64,000 bases of DNA from Drosophila pseudoobscura (GCF_009870125.1 NC_046679.1:9362001-9426000); one strand, 5' to 3'. Positions 25,549 to 38,262 are shown, counted from the stretch's first letter. Translations and numbers: made by a program. Notes: generated from the sequence alone by a model not told the origin.

Positions 25549-26732
25549 GCTTCAAAAACTACATATGTAGATTACATGTCATGTATGTGTGCATGTACAT
25601 AACATTGCATCTACATTTGTATGTAAAATACAAAAAAATACGCGTACTATTAATTAAAACAATATTTAAACACTTTTTGTTGTGTATAATTACGTATATT
25701 GTGTATATTTTTGGGCCAGCACACCCGCACACCTACTGTCATCGGTAAATCGGGATTGGCCTGCCCGAGAGAGGGGATTTACGCTATTATTGTTTCACTT
25801 ATTGCAATCATCATAATATCATAAATCGTGTGTATATAAAGTATTGTATCTAAACGCGTTTCCTTACATTGAACATTTCATGTTTGTTTCATCATTTTCA
25901 AGTAGTTGTACTCATAATTAATTTACTAAATAATTGCGACAATCATCAGCTTAAGTGTAAATGCTCTTACATGCTAAATCATATAACCTACTGCCAAATA
26001 TCTGCCCACCTAGACCCGTCTACAGTGCTCCTGTTTATACATTTATCTTAAGCCTAAGTAGATTGTAGAGTTTGTCAGTTGTTGGATTTGTGTTCGCTTG
26101 GATACACGATACAGATTCAGTTACAGATTCAGTGTTGATAACTTTCAATTGATATAATCACAGACTTAATAACTGGAATAACTTTCGGAAGTATTTGTAT
26201 ATTTAACTATCGTTTGAGGAATAATTAACTAATTAAAATGCGCCAGCTAAACAGTGCTTGGGCCAAAATCGAAATACATACCCTTCTGCCATACCATACC
26301 ATTCCAAACCAATCTAAACAATTCTCAACGTGACATTTTAACAGACATATTTTTGCACTTAGTTCTAGTAATTATCTCAGTGATTGCAACACATTGCCAC
26401 TGGCAGTTACAGTTTTAGAGTTTTAGAGTTTCAAGTGTGTGTGTGTGTGTGTGTGTGTGTTTAATATAAAGCTCCATTACAGTTACAGTTCATAATAATA
26501 ACGATTGGTATATATGTATAAAAAAAAGTGGTTGAAAGGACACTGGTGGTCTTACATATCTAGGGGCTTACACTTTAATTTCGCTCTTTTCTATAATTAC
26601 TCTAATTAGTACATACTTGGGAGATAGCTACTCAAAACAGGTCCATGTTGTCGTTCATATAGCTTAACAGGTAGTACAAATAAATAAAAAGACACACTGT
26701 AGGCAGGAGATAATTCAGCAGTAGGTTAACTA
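25549..26732. other. convergent 3' region of Gr98a and Klp98A
   Basis: The two genes end facing each other across about 1.2 kb, so this DNA must contain both 3' UTRs. It is AT-rich, with a long GT tract at 26435-26460. Minus-strand ATTAAA variants (plus TTTAAT) near 26574 and 26461 are possible Klp98A poly(A) signals; none is decisive. Confidence 0.6.
26435..26460. repeat. GT dinucleotide microsatellite, 13 units
   Basis: A perfect (GT)13 tract in the presumed 3' UTR of Klp98A, where it would be transcribed as CA repeats. Confidence 0.95.
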
Positions 26733-29700
26733 TTATCCCGTCCCATGCTTCCCGTTCTCGAACAGGCCCTTCTTGAAAAAAGACGACAGCTGGACGAGTG
26801 AGGCCCGCGTGAGGCCCGGTCCCCCAGGTCCCTCATATATCGGGCATTGTGGTATCTTCGAGCAGACCACAAAAAGCCGACGTAAGTAGAGCTCCAAAAG
26901 GCGTCGACGATGCTTGGCTACTGGCTCGCTGTTCGACGCAAAGAGCTCACGGCGTGGAAATGGTAATGCAGAGATCTACAGTGGGCACAACGTGGTAATA
27001 ATATAAGTAAATTGTGTGCCTGTTCCTGTTGTGATACGCTACCTTGGCTCCATAGCAGTGCTTCATGCATAAATGCAGCTCCCGGAAGCGACTGTAGCGT
27101 CGGAGAATGTTCAGTTTGCCATCGGGCAGGGCGATGCGCACCTCGTACTCGTAGTGCGTCTGCTTGCCAGCTCCACGCATCACAAAGGAGGGTATCGTTA
27201 TGAAGTGATCGCCGTCAGCCGCTGAATGGGAGAGACATTAAAGAGAAGAAGAGCACATTAAAGTCCAAAGACCATAGGAGAGACAGACTTTGCTACTTAC
27301 GAAACTCCCGCATAGATGGGCAGGATCTTGTCATGCTGGGTGGATAGATTTGCGATGTGGACTCCTCCATGCTGGTGGGACTCATCACACTCGATCGCAT
27401 AATGGAGCTCGCCAGCTCGTACTGCCGCTCCATTCCGGACCGCTCGTCGGCACAGCACTGGGCGTGCGCCTCCAAGTCCTGCACGCTCTGGAGCATTTCC
27501 TGCTCCATTTGAATGTAGCGTCTCTGCAGATCCTGCAGATCTGCAATTTGCTCATCCAACTGGGTCTTGTTCAGGTCCGTTTCGAGGTTCTTCATGATCA
27601 ATGCCTTCTGGGCGGCAATCTTGCGGCGCAGCGAGTGCAGCGGACAATAGGGACGCGAGTTATCCGAGTGCCGGCCTAGTTCACAGGAGGAGCAGGAGCC
27701 CGTATCCTCGTCACTGGTGCGCACGCTCTGCTTATAATTGTTGAGGTGTCCATTCTGGAGCAGCGCCTGTGTTCGGCTGTCCAGGCACACGCCACTGTCG
27801 CTCATAATAGCCTGCGAGCTGGGCGTTGCACTGGGTGCACCACCTCCGGTGCTGGCACTGCCGCAGCCACTGCCACTACCGCTGCTTGGGCCGGCAGTGC
27901 AGGTGCGAGAGGCATCCTCGCTGCTGCCTGAAATGTCGTCATCCTTGCGCGTGTCTTCCGCCTCATCCTCTGCCTCGCAGGAGCAGTTGCTGAGCGGCGT
28001 CTGTTGGCCCTCCGTGATGGTGGGCGATGAGACAAGCGAGAAATTCGATTGGGCGGTATGGAAGGTATCACAGGTCTCATAAGTGTCCGATTTGGACACA
28101 TCGTCTGCCTCGTTTGTGCTGGTCGAGGTGGACATGGACAAGGACTTGTTGCTGAGCTGCAGCTTCATAGTCTGCTTCCTGGCACGCATCGCCTGCGCCT
28201 CGGCCTCGCTCTCGGCGCGTTCCAGACGCAGTCGTTCTAATTGAGCTTGGATCTCCAGCATGGTCTCATCCACTTTGGCTATCTTGCTGGTGCTGGCATT
28301 GAGAATGCGCTCCTTTTCGGCTATTTCCTCATCCAGTTTACGAATTTCCTCATTCTGTAAAGGGGTTTAATGATTCATATACATTTAGGGGGGTTTTTCA
28401 GAGTGAGTCTTACATTTCTGCGAACAGTGTCCTTAATAAATTGAGCGGCAAACAGATCCAACGAATCAGAGACCTGCAACAGCAGCTCGTCATTCAGAGG
28501 AGTGCCTTCCTCGATCTTCATGCCCATCTATAAAAGATTTGTATTAATATTTTTGGTTGGACACTTAAGGTGTTTCTTTTTCTACGACTAACTACTGTAG
28601 GTCTAGGCAAACGAGTTCTAAAACAAAAACAAAGAACAAACCTCGTCCAGTTTGCCACAATCTTGCAGTTCCTGCAATTCTTTCGCTACATACTCAGAGA
28701 AATCGCGTTTCTTAGAGTCGAGCTGTGTCTGAAACGCTGAAATTTGTCTACACACAATGTCGATCTAAAACGAAAATGGAACGAACGGAAAAATCATAAG
28801 GAACAAAAGCCAGAACATAGGAAATGATAAGTACAGAAAGAGAGAGAGAGAAAAAAGACGGCAGCCAGAGATAGACAGGCATATAACAAGCACGCAAAAG
28901 ATCAATCCATTCACATTGCATGCCACAGTAAGGATCCGGGAGACGCACCTGAACCTTCTCGTTGGTCTTCTCCCACAGCAGCATATCCTTGCGGGCAACC
29001 AGCTCCTGTTCGCGACAATTCAGTAGCTGCAAGCCATCCATCTCCTCCTGCTCCAGGCGTATCAGTTCCTCTGTCAGCTTCCTCACCTTCGTCTTGTATT
29101 GGTCGTGCATCTGAACGCGTTCCTATGAACAGAACAGAATAGGTTATCACCTTCTGTTGGGTTCACTGCATTCTCCGCAACCACCTACCACATTCAACTG
29201 CTTCAAGGCATTCTCGATGGTGTCGAGAATCTTGCGATTCTCATCCTGCAACTCTGGATCGTCCCGCGACATGGGACGCTGAGGATAATACTGCCGTTCG
29301 GGGCGCTTATAGGGCGATGCCCCATCCTCGTCCGAATAAATGCTGCACGTGAGCAGGTTCTCCTTCGACGACGTGATCAGCGACAGTCGCGACATGTCCA
29401 GCTGCGATCGACTCAAGTCCTTGCGCAGCTTTGCCGCCTCCGCGGGATTGTTGAAGCGAAAGATGTTCGTGCGTCCCAGCAGTATGATGTCGCCCTGCGA
29501 GATCTGCTTGGGTTCGTCAATCAAATGGGCGTTCACCCAGCACTGGGCCAGGGGCCAGGGATGCAGCGTAACCACGCCGCCCTTCAGCACGATACTGCAA
29601 TGCTGGGCCCGGATTCCGTCGCCCGCCAGCTCGATATCCTGCGACAGCTCCGCCTCCTCGGTGCCAATGCGCGTCTCTCCCTCTTTGAGGCTGTACAGGG

Positions 29701-32700
29701 TCACGCCGGTGGTCACATCGTTGTGGATGCCAATCAGATGCGGCATCTCCGAGTCGAGGACCACGCCCACACCGGACTTACGCAGACCCAGGCTCTTTTG
29801 CTCCTGCAGAATCGACTGGGCCACCTTCCATTTCTCCGTCCACTCTTCGGTGAGCACTTTCTCCTGTGCCTCCTTCTTCTGGAGATCGGCCAATACCTTG
29901 AGAGACGGCTGCAATGATTGCTAGAACAAAAGAGTAATCAGAACCAATCGGAAACATCCTGCCGTCCTCTGACTTCTGACTTACAATGTCACCAGCTAGC
30001 ATGGACTTGAGCTTGTTGATCTCCTCCCTGAGCTCTCGAATCAGCTTCACATGGGAATCCTCATTAACTGTGGGCTTGTTGATGATATTCTTCGCTCGAT
30101 TGGCGTACCGCAAGGTGCTCAGGGTCTCGCTGTAGTTGCAGTCCGCTGGGGACAGGGCTGCTATCATGATTGTCTTGCTGTTGCCACCCAAACTGTCCTT
30201 CAGGAGCCACGTGAGAATCGAGTCGCGATAGGGTATGTACAGCACCCGCTTGCTGGCACTGTTCGGGGTTGTGGCCAGCGTCGAGTTGTTGTGTGCGGCG
30301 CTCGTCTGCTCCGCCAACGCGGATATGACGCTGCCCAGCGTCACCAGGGACTTGTTGATGTGCGCCCCCTCCTTCAGGCGCTGACCCGTCGCACCCGTTG
30401 CATTGGCACGCTCGCTAAATACCAAACAAAGAAGGGGGAGAGGAGAGTCATTGCGCTTTCTAGAGCTTCATGCTCCGCTTACGCACCTGCCCGCCAGATC
30501 GACCAAATGGATCTTCGAGACTGTCTCGCTTGGCATGTCATTCATGAAGACCGCCTGCACAAATGTGATCGTGAAGATGGCGTGACTGCGACTGCTCGTG
30601 TCGTTCATGTTTGTGCTGGCCGTGGTGCGTTGCGCATTCCCTCGAGCAATGCATTCCTGCAAGGGACGTACATAATGAGTATCATTAAAAGATCCACTCA
30701 AGATTCACTCACCTGAATCTCATCGAAATCGGAGACCGCATGCTGCGACAGATTCTCCACGTAGGGGCCCAGACTCCGATGCTCGCGCACTCTCAGCCCG
30801 TGTCCGGTGCTCTGGGCCGCCAGCAGATCCTTCACCCGCTCGTTGTAGATCTCCAGGTAGCTGGCATGCGTGCGATAGCCCGTGCCCGACTCCTGGCCCA
30901 CGCGCATGCGATTGAACAGCTCCTCGCAGATGCGCGGTATCAGTCCCGGGTTGTTCGGCGTGCCCATCATCGTGAAGGTTTTGCCCGAGCCCGTCTGTCC
31001 GTAGGCGAACACACATGCATTGTAGCCTGCAAGAAGCAAATGTTAAAAGGTTACCATCCATTCATTCGAGCGTGTCCATGGGAATGGCACATTCCCACTC
31101 TGTCAGCGCATGTCAGGGGAGAAGCTCTGTTGCAAGCGGAGCGATCATGCACACGCAATGTCTGCTCTTTTGCTCAGCTCTAGAGAGTATAGATCTTCCA
31201 GACAGATCGATTATGGGGTCTCTGCTGCAACTGGAAATTGCTGGAATGAACTTGAACAAGGTGGAAATGGCAGATAAGCTGATTTTCCACTTTTTGTGAC
31301 TGTGAGATTTGAATTATCTGCAATGACACTGATCCCATTCAAGTTTAGGGTCAGACCCCAAGCATTCTTCTATCTGTAGCAGACGCTGCTAGTCTCAAGG
31401 ATAATTATCCACTTAATATTATTTTTTGTGAGTTCGCGGCACCATAAATGGCATTGTTGATGTCATAATACTGATGATTCACCGTCAAAGATGTTGCATT
31501 TAAAAAGTCGTGACGAAATCTCTGGCGCCTAGGCGCCCCCCCGCTGGCGGCATCAAGTGTCCGTCAACAGGGAGTCGAGAAAAACAGAAAGTGGAATGGC
31601 GTGGCGCGGCGCGGCGTCCCGTGGAGTGGGGAATAGACAGACATATCACGCCCACTGGGCGGTTAACAGAAGTGCGCTCAGGCAGGTGTGTAAGATTAGC
31701 TTTTCCATCGTGTCATCTGAGACCGCACAAGTGGCGCAACAACAACTGGCCATCTGTCCAGCGTTTAGGCAGGCAGTCCCCTCGTTCCACATGGCGGAGA
31801 CTCCGAGACGAGTCATCGGAGCCAGTGGGACGCCACTTGCAGTTTATGCAGTTTGTTTATGGCTTGTTTTCCTAACTGCATAATTCATTCAAATGTTTGT
31901 CATTGCCAGGCCCCATGCCCCATCCACTTCCCTGTTGGCCAATCTTCGGCCTCTGCTTGTAATTCAATATTGAAAGCGTGCCAAACAGCAGACGCCAGGC
32001 AGCCGACATCCAAGCAGCCGACAGCTGTTCCATTTCGCTTGCCATTTTCCGTTTCTGTTGTGGGCGAAAGTTTTTTGTTTTTTGTTTCTTTTTTTTGTTT
32101 TATTTGTTGCTTAGTTTCGTTACCCTTGAAGTGGGAGGGGTGGGGGGGGTATTACAATTGGAAGCATCTCCGGTTCTGCAAAAGCCATTTCCGGCTGAAT
32201 AAAACATGCCTTTTCTTCTGATTTCCTTGGGCATAAACTACAACAAAGGAGTTGCTCATAGTCTTTGGAAGGGTATCCAAAGAGTCTGCCTTCCTTTTCA
32301 GGTTTGCAATGAAATAATAAATTAGTTTTTGCTCAAGTGAAAGCGCGTTAAAAAAAAACTACGCATTAATTGCAGGGAAAATCTTTGCCAGGCACGTGAC
32401 ACCCAGGCGGTGGCCATCAATCGATCAAATCTAGCCCCCAAGGCCGCCAGAGGGGCGCTCAGCCTGATGACTCCTCCTCCTCCACTCGAGTGGCATCCAG
32501 CCGGCAGCCGGAAATTTGCATGATTATTCCAAGCGGCGCATAAAGATTCATTCGAGTCGAAGTTTGGTCTTGGGTTGTGTGTACAGTGGAGCTCCTATTT
32601 TTAGACCCAAATGTTGTTTACAATAAGGAACATTTTGGGGGAAACCATCCCCCTCCCCTCCCCACCTTCGGCCATGGCAAAGCCAATAAGCAGACGCACA

Positions 32701-35700
32701 AGGAAAATGTAAACAAAACCGTAAGTGCAGGCAAACAGAAAAGCGAAAAAAGAGAAAACTCTCGGCTGTTGTGGGTGTCTCTGTGTGTGGCTAATGGGAA
32801 AAATCTAGCTGTCATGTGGCACAGACCCCGTGAAAACGGGGGGCAATTAGTTGGGCGGAGGTTAATGCGTCACGGGACAGACAGCCATCCGGATGGGGGG
32901 TGCGGGGTGCCATCGCGGGGTGGAGCGTCTCTCACCTTCGTAGGCACAATCGACCACATCGTTGCCGAGATCGCTGTACACCTGCTCCTGGGTGGCAAAG
33001 TGCGGATCCTCGGCATCGAACGACCAATACGAGTAGTCGAAGGTGAAGTCATGATGATTGTCCCGTCCGGCATCGCGGATCGACTGCAGCCGGGGCTTCA
33101 TCAGGCGCGTCTGCTTGCCCTCCATCTCCATGATGAGCTGTGCGTCCATGTCATTCTCGCTGCAACAAAGAAAAAAGACAGATGAGAAGATGACATTTTC
33201 ATTTATTATCTGTTTAAAATAATTGGCGGCCTTGGTGGGTTGATGGAGAGCTATTGTTGCGATTTTATATAACTTTCCGACCGGCTCCCTGCCTTCCCTT
33301 CCATCTCCCCATTTTAACTACTTTCCGTGTCGGAATAAAGCTATTTTTACTTCAACAAAAAACAACAGCAGCTCATAAATATTCCTATTAACGATTTTTG
33401 CATGCCCTAAACAAATTCCCGCCCCTTTCTGCCACCCGTTGGAGGTGCCCTGCCCTGCCCTGCCCTGCCCTGCCCTGCAATCCAATTGACATATTCCACT
33501 GGCAGCTCCAAATACAGTCTAGAGCTCTGGTGCTCTGTGATCGGGCGACAGCTACAAATTATAAATGAAAATCCGGTTTGCAGGGCATAATAAAATGCTG
33601 GAAAACTTGATTGCAACATCAAAAGGAAAAGCGACGCAAATGAAAGAGACGGAAAAACCAGGCATAGAACATTTCGTTCGTTCCAAGATGGAGGGGAAAC
33701 AAGCAAAGCGGAGAAGCGGAAAAACGGGGAACCGGTTGACTTGAGTTCATAGGGGCACCCCCACACACACACACACACACAGATGCATGGTATATACTCG
33801 AGCATTCAAGAAAATAAACAGAAGAGCCATCATCCGCGATGCCACACAAACAATTCAATGGAATGATAGCCAGAGAGCATTTTGCTGCCTCTTCAGAACT
33901 CTATTCTATCATAGGGGTCATATCTATCAGAAGTAAGAGAGGAAAACCTATTGGAAAAGAGAGACTCGAAAAAAGTAGACGATTTCTAGTAGATACATAT
34001 GTAGATCCCATTGTCCCAAGCCCTTTTTCTATGGCATCTCGACTAGAATTTGTTAGAGTATGATCCCAGAAGTGTTCTACAATTATTCTAGTATAATTGT
34101 AGTATTATTTTTGTATTATTGCAGTATTATTCCAATATCATTTCCTCTAGGAGTTTTCTGGTATTAATATCCCAGTAGTTTTCTACGTTTATTTATGTTT
34201 TTATTACCCAGAATTTATTAGTATTTTTTTACTATTTCTTTAGTACGATTCATGTATGTTTTCTAGTATTTTTCTAGTATTTTTTCTAGTATTTTTCTAG
34301 GATTATTTGAGTAGTAATCAAGTACGATTCTGGAATGTTTTTTAGTCCTATGCTAGTATTTTTTTAGAATTATTTATTTATTTACAAAATGAATTAAATC
34401 ATTATAATATAAAACTAAAAGGCTTTCTAACAAATAGACCTTCGGCTCGTCTTTAGAGCTATTTTTGTATCATTTTAGTATTTTTTTTTATCAATTTTTT
34501 TGTATCATAGTTTTCTGAACATTTGAAGGATGAATTAATTGCTGATAAGCTTACCCAGAAATGGGAATTACACAAGTAATTAAAGTAAACAAATACATAT
34601 TTATGTTGTGGACTAGAAAAAGGCATTACTTTATTGTTTGAAAGAAATAATCTCTTTTTTCCCCATTTATATTTTTTACTCTCAAGATCATTTATCTCCA
34701 GAGACGTGAGAGTTTTTGCTGAACTTTTTCGTTGCTAATTGCAGAGAAAACCAAAATAGCTAGCATTTGAAAGAAACCCAGGCTGCCAGTCATTTCCGCC
34801 TCGAAACGATCCATTTTCCAAAGCAAAAATTCCTGCCATTCTCGACTATTACAAGGGTATTTACGAATCGGTCTAACATTCGCTCCCATTCTCGGCAGTC
34901 ACTGCAATGTCTTGTCCCATTTCAAGCGGCAGTTTTAGGTCATTCCTCTCTTTGCCCCATAGCGTGGCATGATTGCGCTGCTCCACTTGGCCGTTCTCCG
35001 CTCTGCTCTATGTGGCTGTGGCTGTGGCACTTTTCGGTTCTCAGTGCGTTTGAGTGGTTTTAATTCGTTAATCTTTGGCCCGTTGTGGAGAGCAGACATC
35101 GCAGAGCCAGAGATTACAGGAATGAGAGCTGCTTGAGCGGGATTTTGGATTGTGCATTCGCTCGTACTGACAATTCCGAGAGGCGACTGCGTTGATTCAT
35201 GTCTCGAATTAAACATTCATGCAGCCACTAAAAACGAACAAAAATTGTTTGTCAGAGCCGTGAGTCATGAGGCATATACAATCCATTATGAGAGAAATAT
35301 GGGAACTTGTTTTGGTTTCGGATTCGTGCTAAAAATTCGCTCAAAACTCGTAGATGTGTGTGCGAGTGTTTTTACGAATCAAATTTGGGTGCAATAAACA
35401 TACTCGTACTTGTAGATAATTATTGTAGGTTTTTCCTTCTTCTTTTTTTTGTTTTGCGAACACTCGGTCGATTCAGTCGGCACTCTAGCATGACTGCGAT
35501 GGAGGAGAGCCGTGGAAATGTGCCCGTTTGGAGGCTAACCGAACACACAGATGAACCAATGGTATCCAATGGATGGATCTGGGCAACAGTGGAGTGCTTT
35601 GCATAAGTCCACTACTACGATAACGATGATGTCACAACTTCAAAGCGGAGCCCCCGGCGGGAGTTGCTATTATAATTACAGTTTTTGTTGTTTGTTTGGT

Positions 35701-36445
35701 CGGTTTCAGGCACAATTAACACACGAGAGAAAACCTATAAAAAATAGCTTATATTTTGCTTATGTGTGTGATGTTTTTGGCGAGTTTTATATCGAATGTG
35801 CGAGGAGATGAATGACATCATTACACGGGTTCCTTCCATCTTTCTTTGTTTGGCAGCAGTTCACTTTTGTCCTCTCTTTCTGTCTGTCTTTCGCTTTGTA
35901 CGCAAGTAACTGTGCCAAAAGCAATGACCGCTGCGCCACAGATAGACAAGATAAAGACACAGCAACAACAGCAATAACAGAAAGAGTAAAAAAAGGTAAA
36001 TGTTCGCTGGCGGTTCGAAGAATTACAACAACAGCAAAAGAGCGGTACTAGAATGGGGCTTCAGGCAGACAGACAGACAGACAGACACATTGGGCAAGCC
36101 CACATCAGACACGCCATTACAGGCCATTACACGCCATTCTCCAAAGTAATAGTTGGCTAACCAAAAACCAAAAATAAATCAAGACCTTCCACGTTCTATG
36201 GCAATCCCGTGGCAGTCGACGGCCTTGCAAATCGAAAAGCTGCTCCTATTGAGAGAGCTCTAGCCATATGTAAATCTCAATTTAATCAGAGGAAATGCAA
36301 CAGTTCGTCCACGCATTAGGGGGCGTTCTATAAACATCCACTTTATCGCTGGTCTGGACAAACACTCTCCAACACTCTACCCTAATCCCGCCGCTTACCG
36401 AGTGTTAAAGGGGCGAACCCTCACGGCAACCTTGAGCGATGACAT
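26733..36445 (-). CDS. Klp98A: kinesin-3 family motor Klp98A (KIF16B type, FHA and PX domains)
   Basis: Twelve coding exons in transcript order: 36445-36399, 33159-32936, 31026-30713, 30656-30487, 30414-29985, 29920-29189, 29122-28949, 28764-28642, 28527-28414, 28354-27301, 27221-27043 and 26975-26733. All have GT-AG ends and consistent phases, giving 1267 residues. The first exon is only 47 bases and encodes [16 protein letters not shown]. The motor fills about residues 1-370: P-loop GQTGSGKT 100-107, switch I NDTSSRSH 213-220, switch II DLAGSE 248-253. An FHA domain lies near 452-560, then coiled coils (about 570-860), a Ser-rich linker and a C-terminal PX domain (about 1128-1240; [10 protein letters not shown] is its lipid-binding helix region). 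In this family the PX domain binds PI3P and the motor carries early endosomes along microtubules toward plus ends; fly Klp98A acts on Sara endosomes and in autophagy. No key motor residue is missing. Confidence 0.95.
31027..32935 (-). other. Klp98A intron 2
   Basis: A 1.9-kb intron between the exon ending in AYEG and the one starting [12 protein letters not shown]. No coding frame is seen within it on either strand. Confidence 0.85.
33447..33478. repeat. CCTGC pentanucleotide microsatellite
   Basis: About six tandem CCTGC units inside Klp98A intron 1. Confidence 0.95.
34070..34380. repeat. degenerate TTCTAGTATTTTT repeat field
   Basis: About 300 bases built from imperfect short units of the form (T)n-CTAGTATT or AGTATTAT, clearest at 34256-34310 where TTTTCTAGTATT recurs three times. 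It lies in Klp98A intron 1. It looks like an old decayed microsatellite. Confidence 0.7.
36066..36087. repeat. CAGA tetranucleotide microsatellite
   Basis: About five tandem CAGA units in Klp98A intron 1. Confidence 0.93.
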
Positions 36446-37231
36446 TTCGGTGGTGGTTGTTCCTCGGATTCTTGTACTCCTTTTTTTCCTATTGGATCTG
36501 AAGCTATGTGCCGTTCACGGGGGTGGGTGCGCGGTACAGTATATCCAGATTCAGATTTTTGCAGACAGGTTTGTCCACTGCCACGAGCCACGTAATTTGA
36601 ATCGAGTGGGGAGGTGTGTGGCGTTCTTAGGAGGGGGGGGACTATGCGAAGCACTTCGATAATGGTGAACACACTTTGTGTATTTTGTTTTCTTTTCTGT
36701 TTTCTCTGGCCTTCTTGGCCTTGTTTTAGTTTGTTTTTCTTTTGCCTTTCTTGTGCACCGACGCACCACCGTTGTGCCTTATGTCGAGCAGCAGCAGCAG
36801 CGCTCCGCTGTCCACGACTTCTTGGCCGTACTTTGCGCGCCTCCGCAGACAACTGCACATAATACTCGTACTAATAATGATGATTGTGCGCAATATAATT
36901 TCGATTCACTTCCACTGGCACCTTGGGCAGTCATCATTATTATTTGATTAATTGTTTAGCAGCAGCAGGGAGCAGGCATAAGTATCTGCTTGCTGCCTCT
37001 GCATTGGATTTCTGTTAAGTTTTGGAGGGGCACGAGCACCACCGCATGAAAATTGCGCTGTAAATGCCTTAACACACATCATTAAAGGCACACGCGTTAA
37101 TCGCAGCGCAAAAAACAACGAACCGTGCACTATTTACTTTCTTCACAATCTTTTATCTTCAATCTTCAAATATGCGTTCGCGATGTTGTCGTCTTGAAAA
37201 ATTTTTTTGTACAAATTGTTTTTGTTGGCCA

Positions 37232-37242
37232 CAGTGTGACCG
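37232..37242 (-). promoter_or_regulatory. Ohler Motif 1 (M1BP) core-promoter site of Klp98A
   Basis: The minus strand reads CGGTCACACTG, an exact match to the YGGTCACACTR consensus bound by M1BP at TATA-less fly promoters. It faces the direction of Klp98A, about 790 bases upstream of the ATG, which would put the 5' UTR between about 37.2 and 36.45 kb. Just upstream (higher coordinates) lie several GGTATATTT sites of the Motif 6 type. Confidence 0.7.
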
Positions 37243-37278
37243 CCGAATTTTTGATAAAATATGCCGTCTGACCATCAG

Positions 37279-37510
37279 AAATATACCAAAATATACCAAT
37301 GAATTAAAAAATATACCGTAGATAAACAGACGAATTTAAAATCTATTTTACATATTCCTCGTGTTTGATATTCCGCTGATTACTAGCTAGTTGGTATATT
37401 TAGCCATGCCCACATAGTTTTATACAATTAGAATGGGACTTATATTGACTACCGGTTATAACCGATTCAAATAAATACCGAAATATACGGTCTCATTTTC
37501 AAAATATACC
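37279..37510 (-). promoter_or_regulatory. cluster of Motif 6-type GGTATATTT sites upstream of Klp98A
   Basis: Exact GGTATATTT words occur on the minus strand at 37279-37287, 37289-37297, 37309-37317 and 37502-37510, with a further copy on the plus strand at 37393-37401 and a near copy at 37480-37490. The fuller consensus KTYRGTATWTTT is met by the first pair. Motif 6 often accompanies Motif 1 in fly housekeeping promoters, and that pairing is seen here. Confidence 0.6.
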
Positions 37511-37604
37511 GACGAATTCTTCATATTCCTCGCTTTTGAAATTCCGTCGAATATTACTAGCTATCTAGATATCTCAGCCCTGCCCACATAATTTTATCCG
37601 ATTA
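37351..37604. repeat. diverged direct duplication of about 80 bp
   Basis: The block at 37351-37430 (from CATATTCCTCG to CAATTA) recurs at 37522-37604 with substitutions and small indels. Shared words include CATATTCCTCG, ATTCCG, TACTAGCTA and TGCCCACATA. Copies start 171 bases apart and flank further GGTATATTT-like words. Confidence 0.8.
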
Positions 37605-37689
37605 ATGAATAAATTTTCTACTTGACTTGCTTGTTTTAAGTACTTAACTTGTTTTCGTACTACGGCGATTGCTTTGATTGTTTTTGCCT

Positions 37690-38005
37690 TAATTTTGGTG
37701 CACAACAATGAACCACTCAACTAATGAACCAATGACCAATAAATCAATGAACCAATGAAAACATGAACCAATAAACCAATCAATCCATCCATTGATTTGA
37801 TCAATCCATCAATCCATCTATCAATCTGCCAGTCTATCATTCCATCAATCTGTCAATCTATCAGTCATCAATCAATCTAGATTGTTGGATTGGTAGATTG
37901 ATGGATTGATAGATTGATGTATTGATGGATATATAGATTGATGGATTGATTTATTAATGAACTGATGGATTGATGGATTGCTAGATATTGGTTCATTGCT
38001 TGATT
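37690..38005. repeat. inverted repeat built of AATCAATCCATC-type simple sequence
   Basis: The left arm (about 37690-37872) reads in units such as AATCAATCCATC and AACCAATGA. The right arm (about 37880-38005) reads in their complements, such as GATGGATTGATT and TTGGTTCATTG. The centre is a TCTAGA at about 37877. The single strand could fold into a long imperfect hairpin. Confidence 0.85.
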
Positions 38006-38089
38006 TGTTGATAATCGAAAAACAGCCATTAACACGTATGTTGCAGCACTGCTACTGTCTTTTGAATTCAAACGAGGGGGAAAGTTTTA

Positions 38090-38185
38090 TACCGTTTATA
38101 CGTTTATACCCGATACTTAGTCAGTATGGCTCTCCTCCGGCAGACGCCGCTCATCCAATACTCATTCTGAGTATCTGGTATAATT
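38090..38185. repeat. probable remnant of a dispersed repeat
   Basis: The block starts TTATACCCGATACT and ends with TACTCATTCTGAGTATCTGGTATA, so its ends are partly inverted. It includes the GC-richer core CTCTCCTCCGGCAGACGCC, which differs from the AT-rich flanks. I associate TACCCGATACT-type ends with degraded non-autonomous elements common in Drosophila intergenic DNA, but cannot name the family with confidence. Confidence 0.4.
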
Positions 38186-38199
38186 ATGCTTCAAATCGT

Positions 38200-38205
38200 T
38201 TTATT
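38200..38205 (-). terminator. poly(A) signal of the mitochondrial carrier gene
   Basis: A minus-strand AATAAA lies 58 nt beyond the stop codon at 38263. Confidence 0.6.
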
Positions 38206-38262
38206 AGCAAAATAAATGTGCAGTAAATATGAATATAAATATTTAAAAACTAGATAAAGCTC

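Larger units (their letters stand above)
33160..36398 (-). other. Klp98A intron 1
   Basis: A 3.2-kb first intron. It contains a CCTGC pentanucleotide tract at 33447-33478, a degenerate TAGTATTTTT-rich stretch at about 34070-34380, and CAGA repeats at 36066-36087. No nested gene is visible. As the first intron it is the likeliest place for enhancers of Klp98A. Confidence 0.85.
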
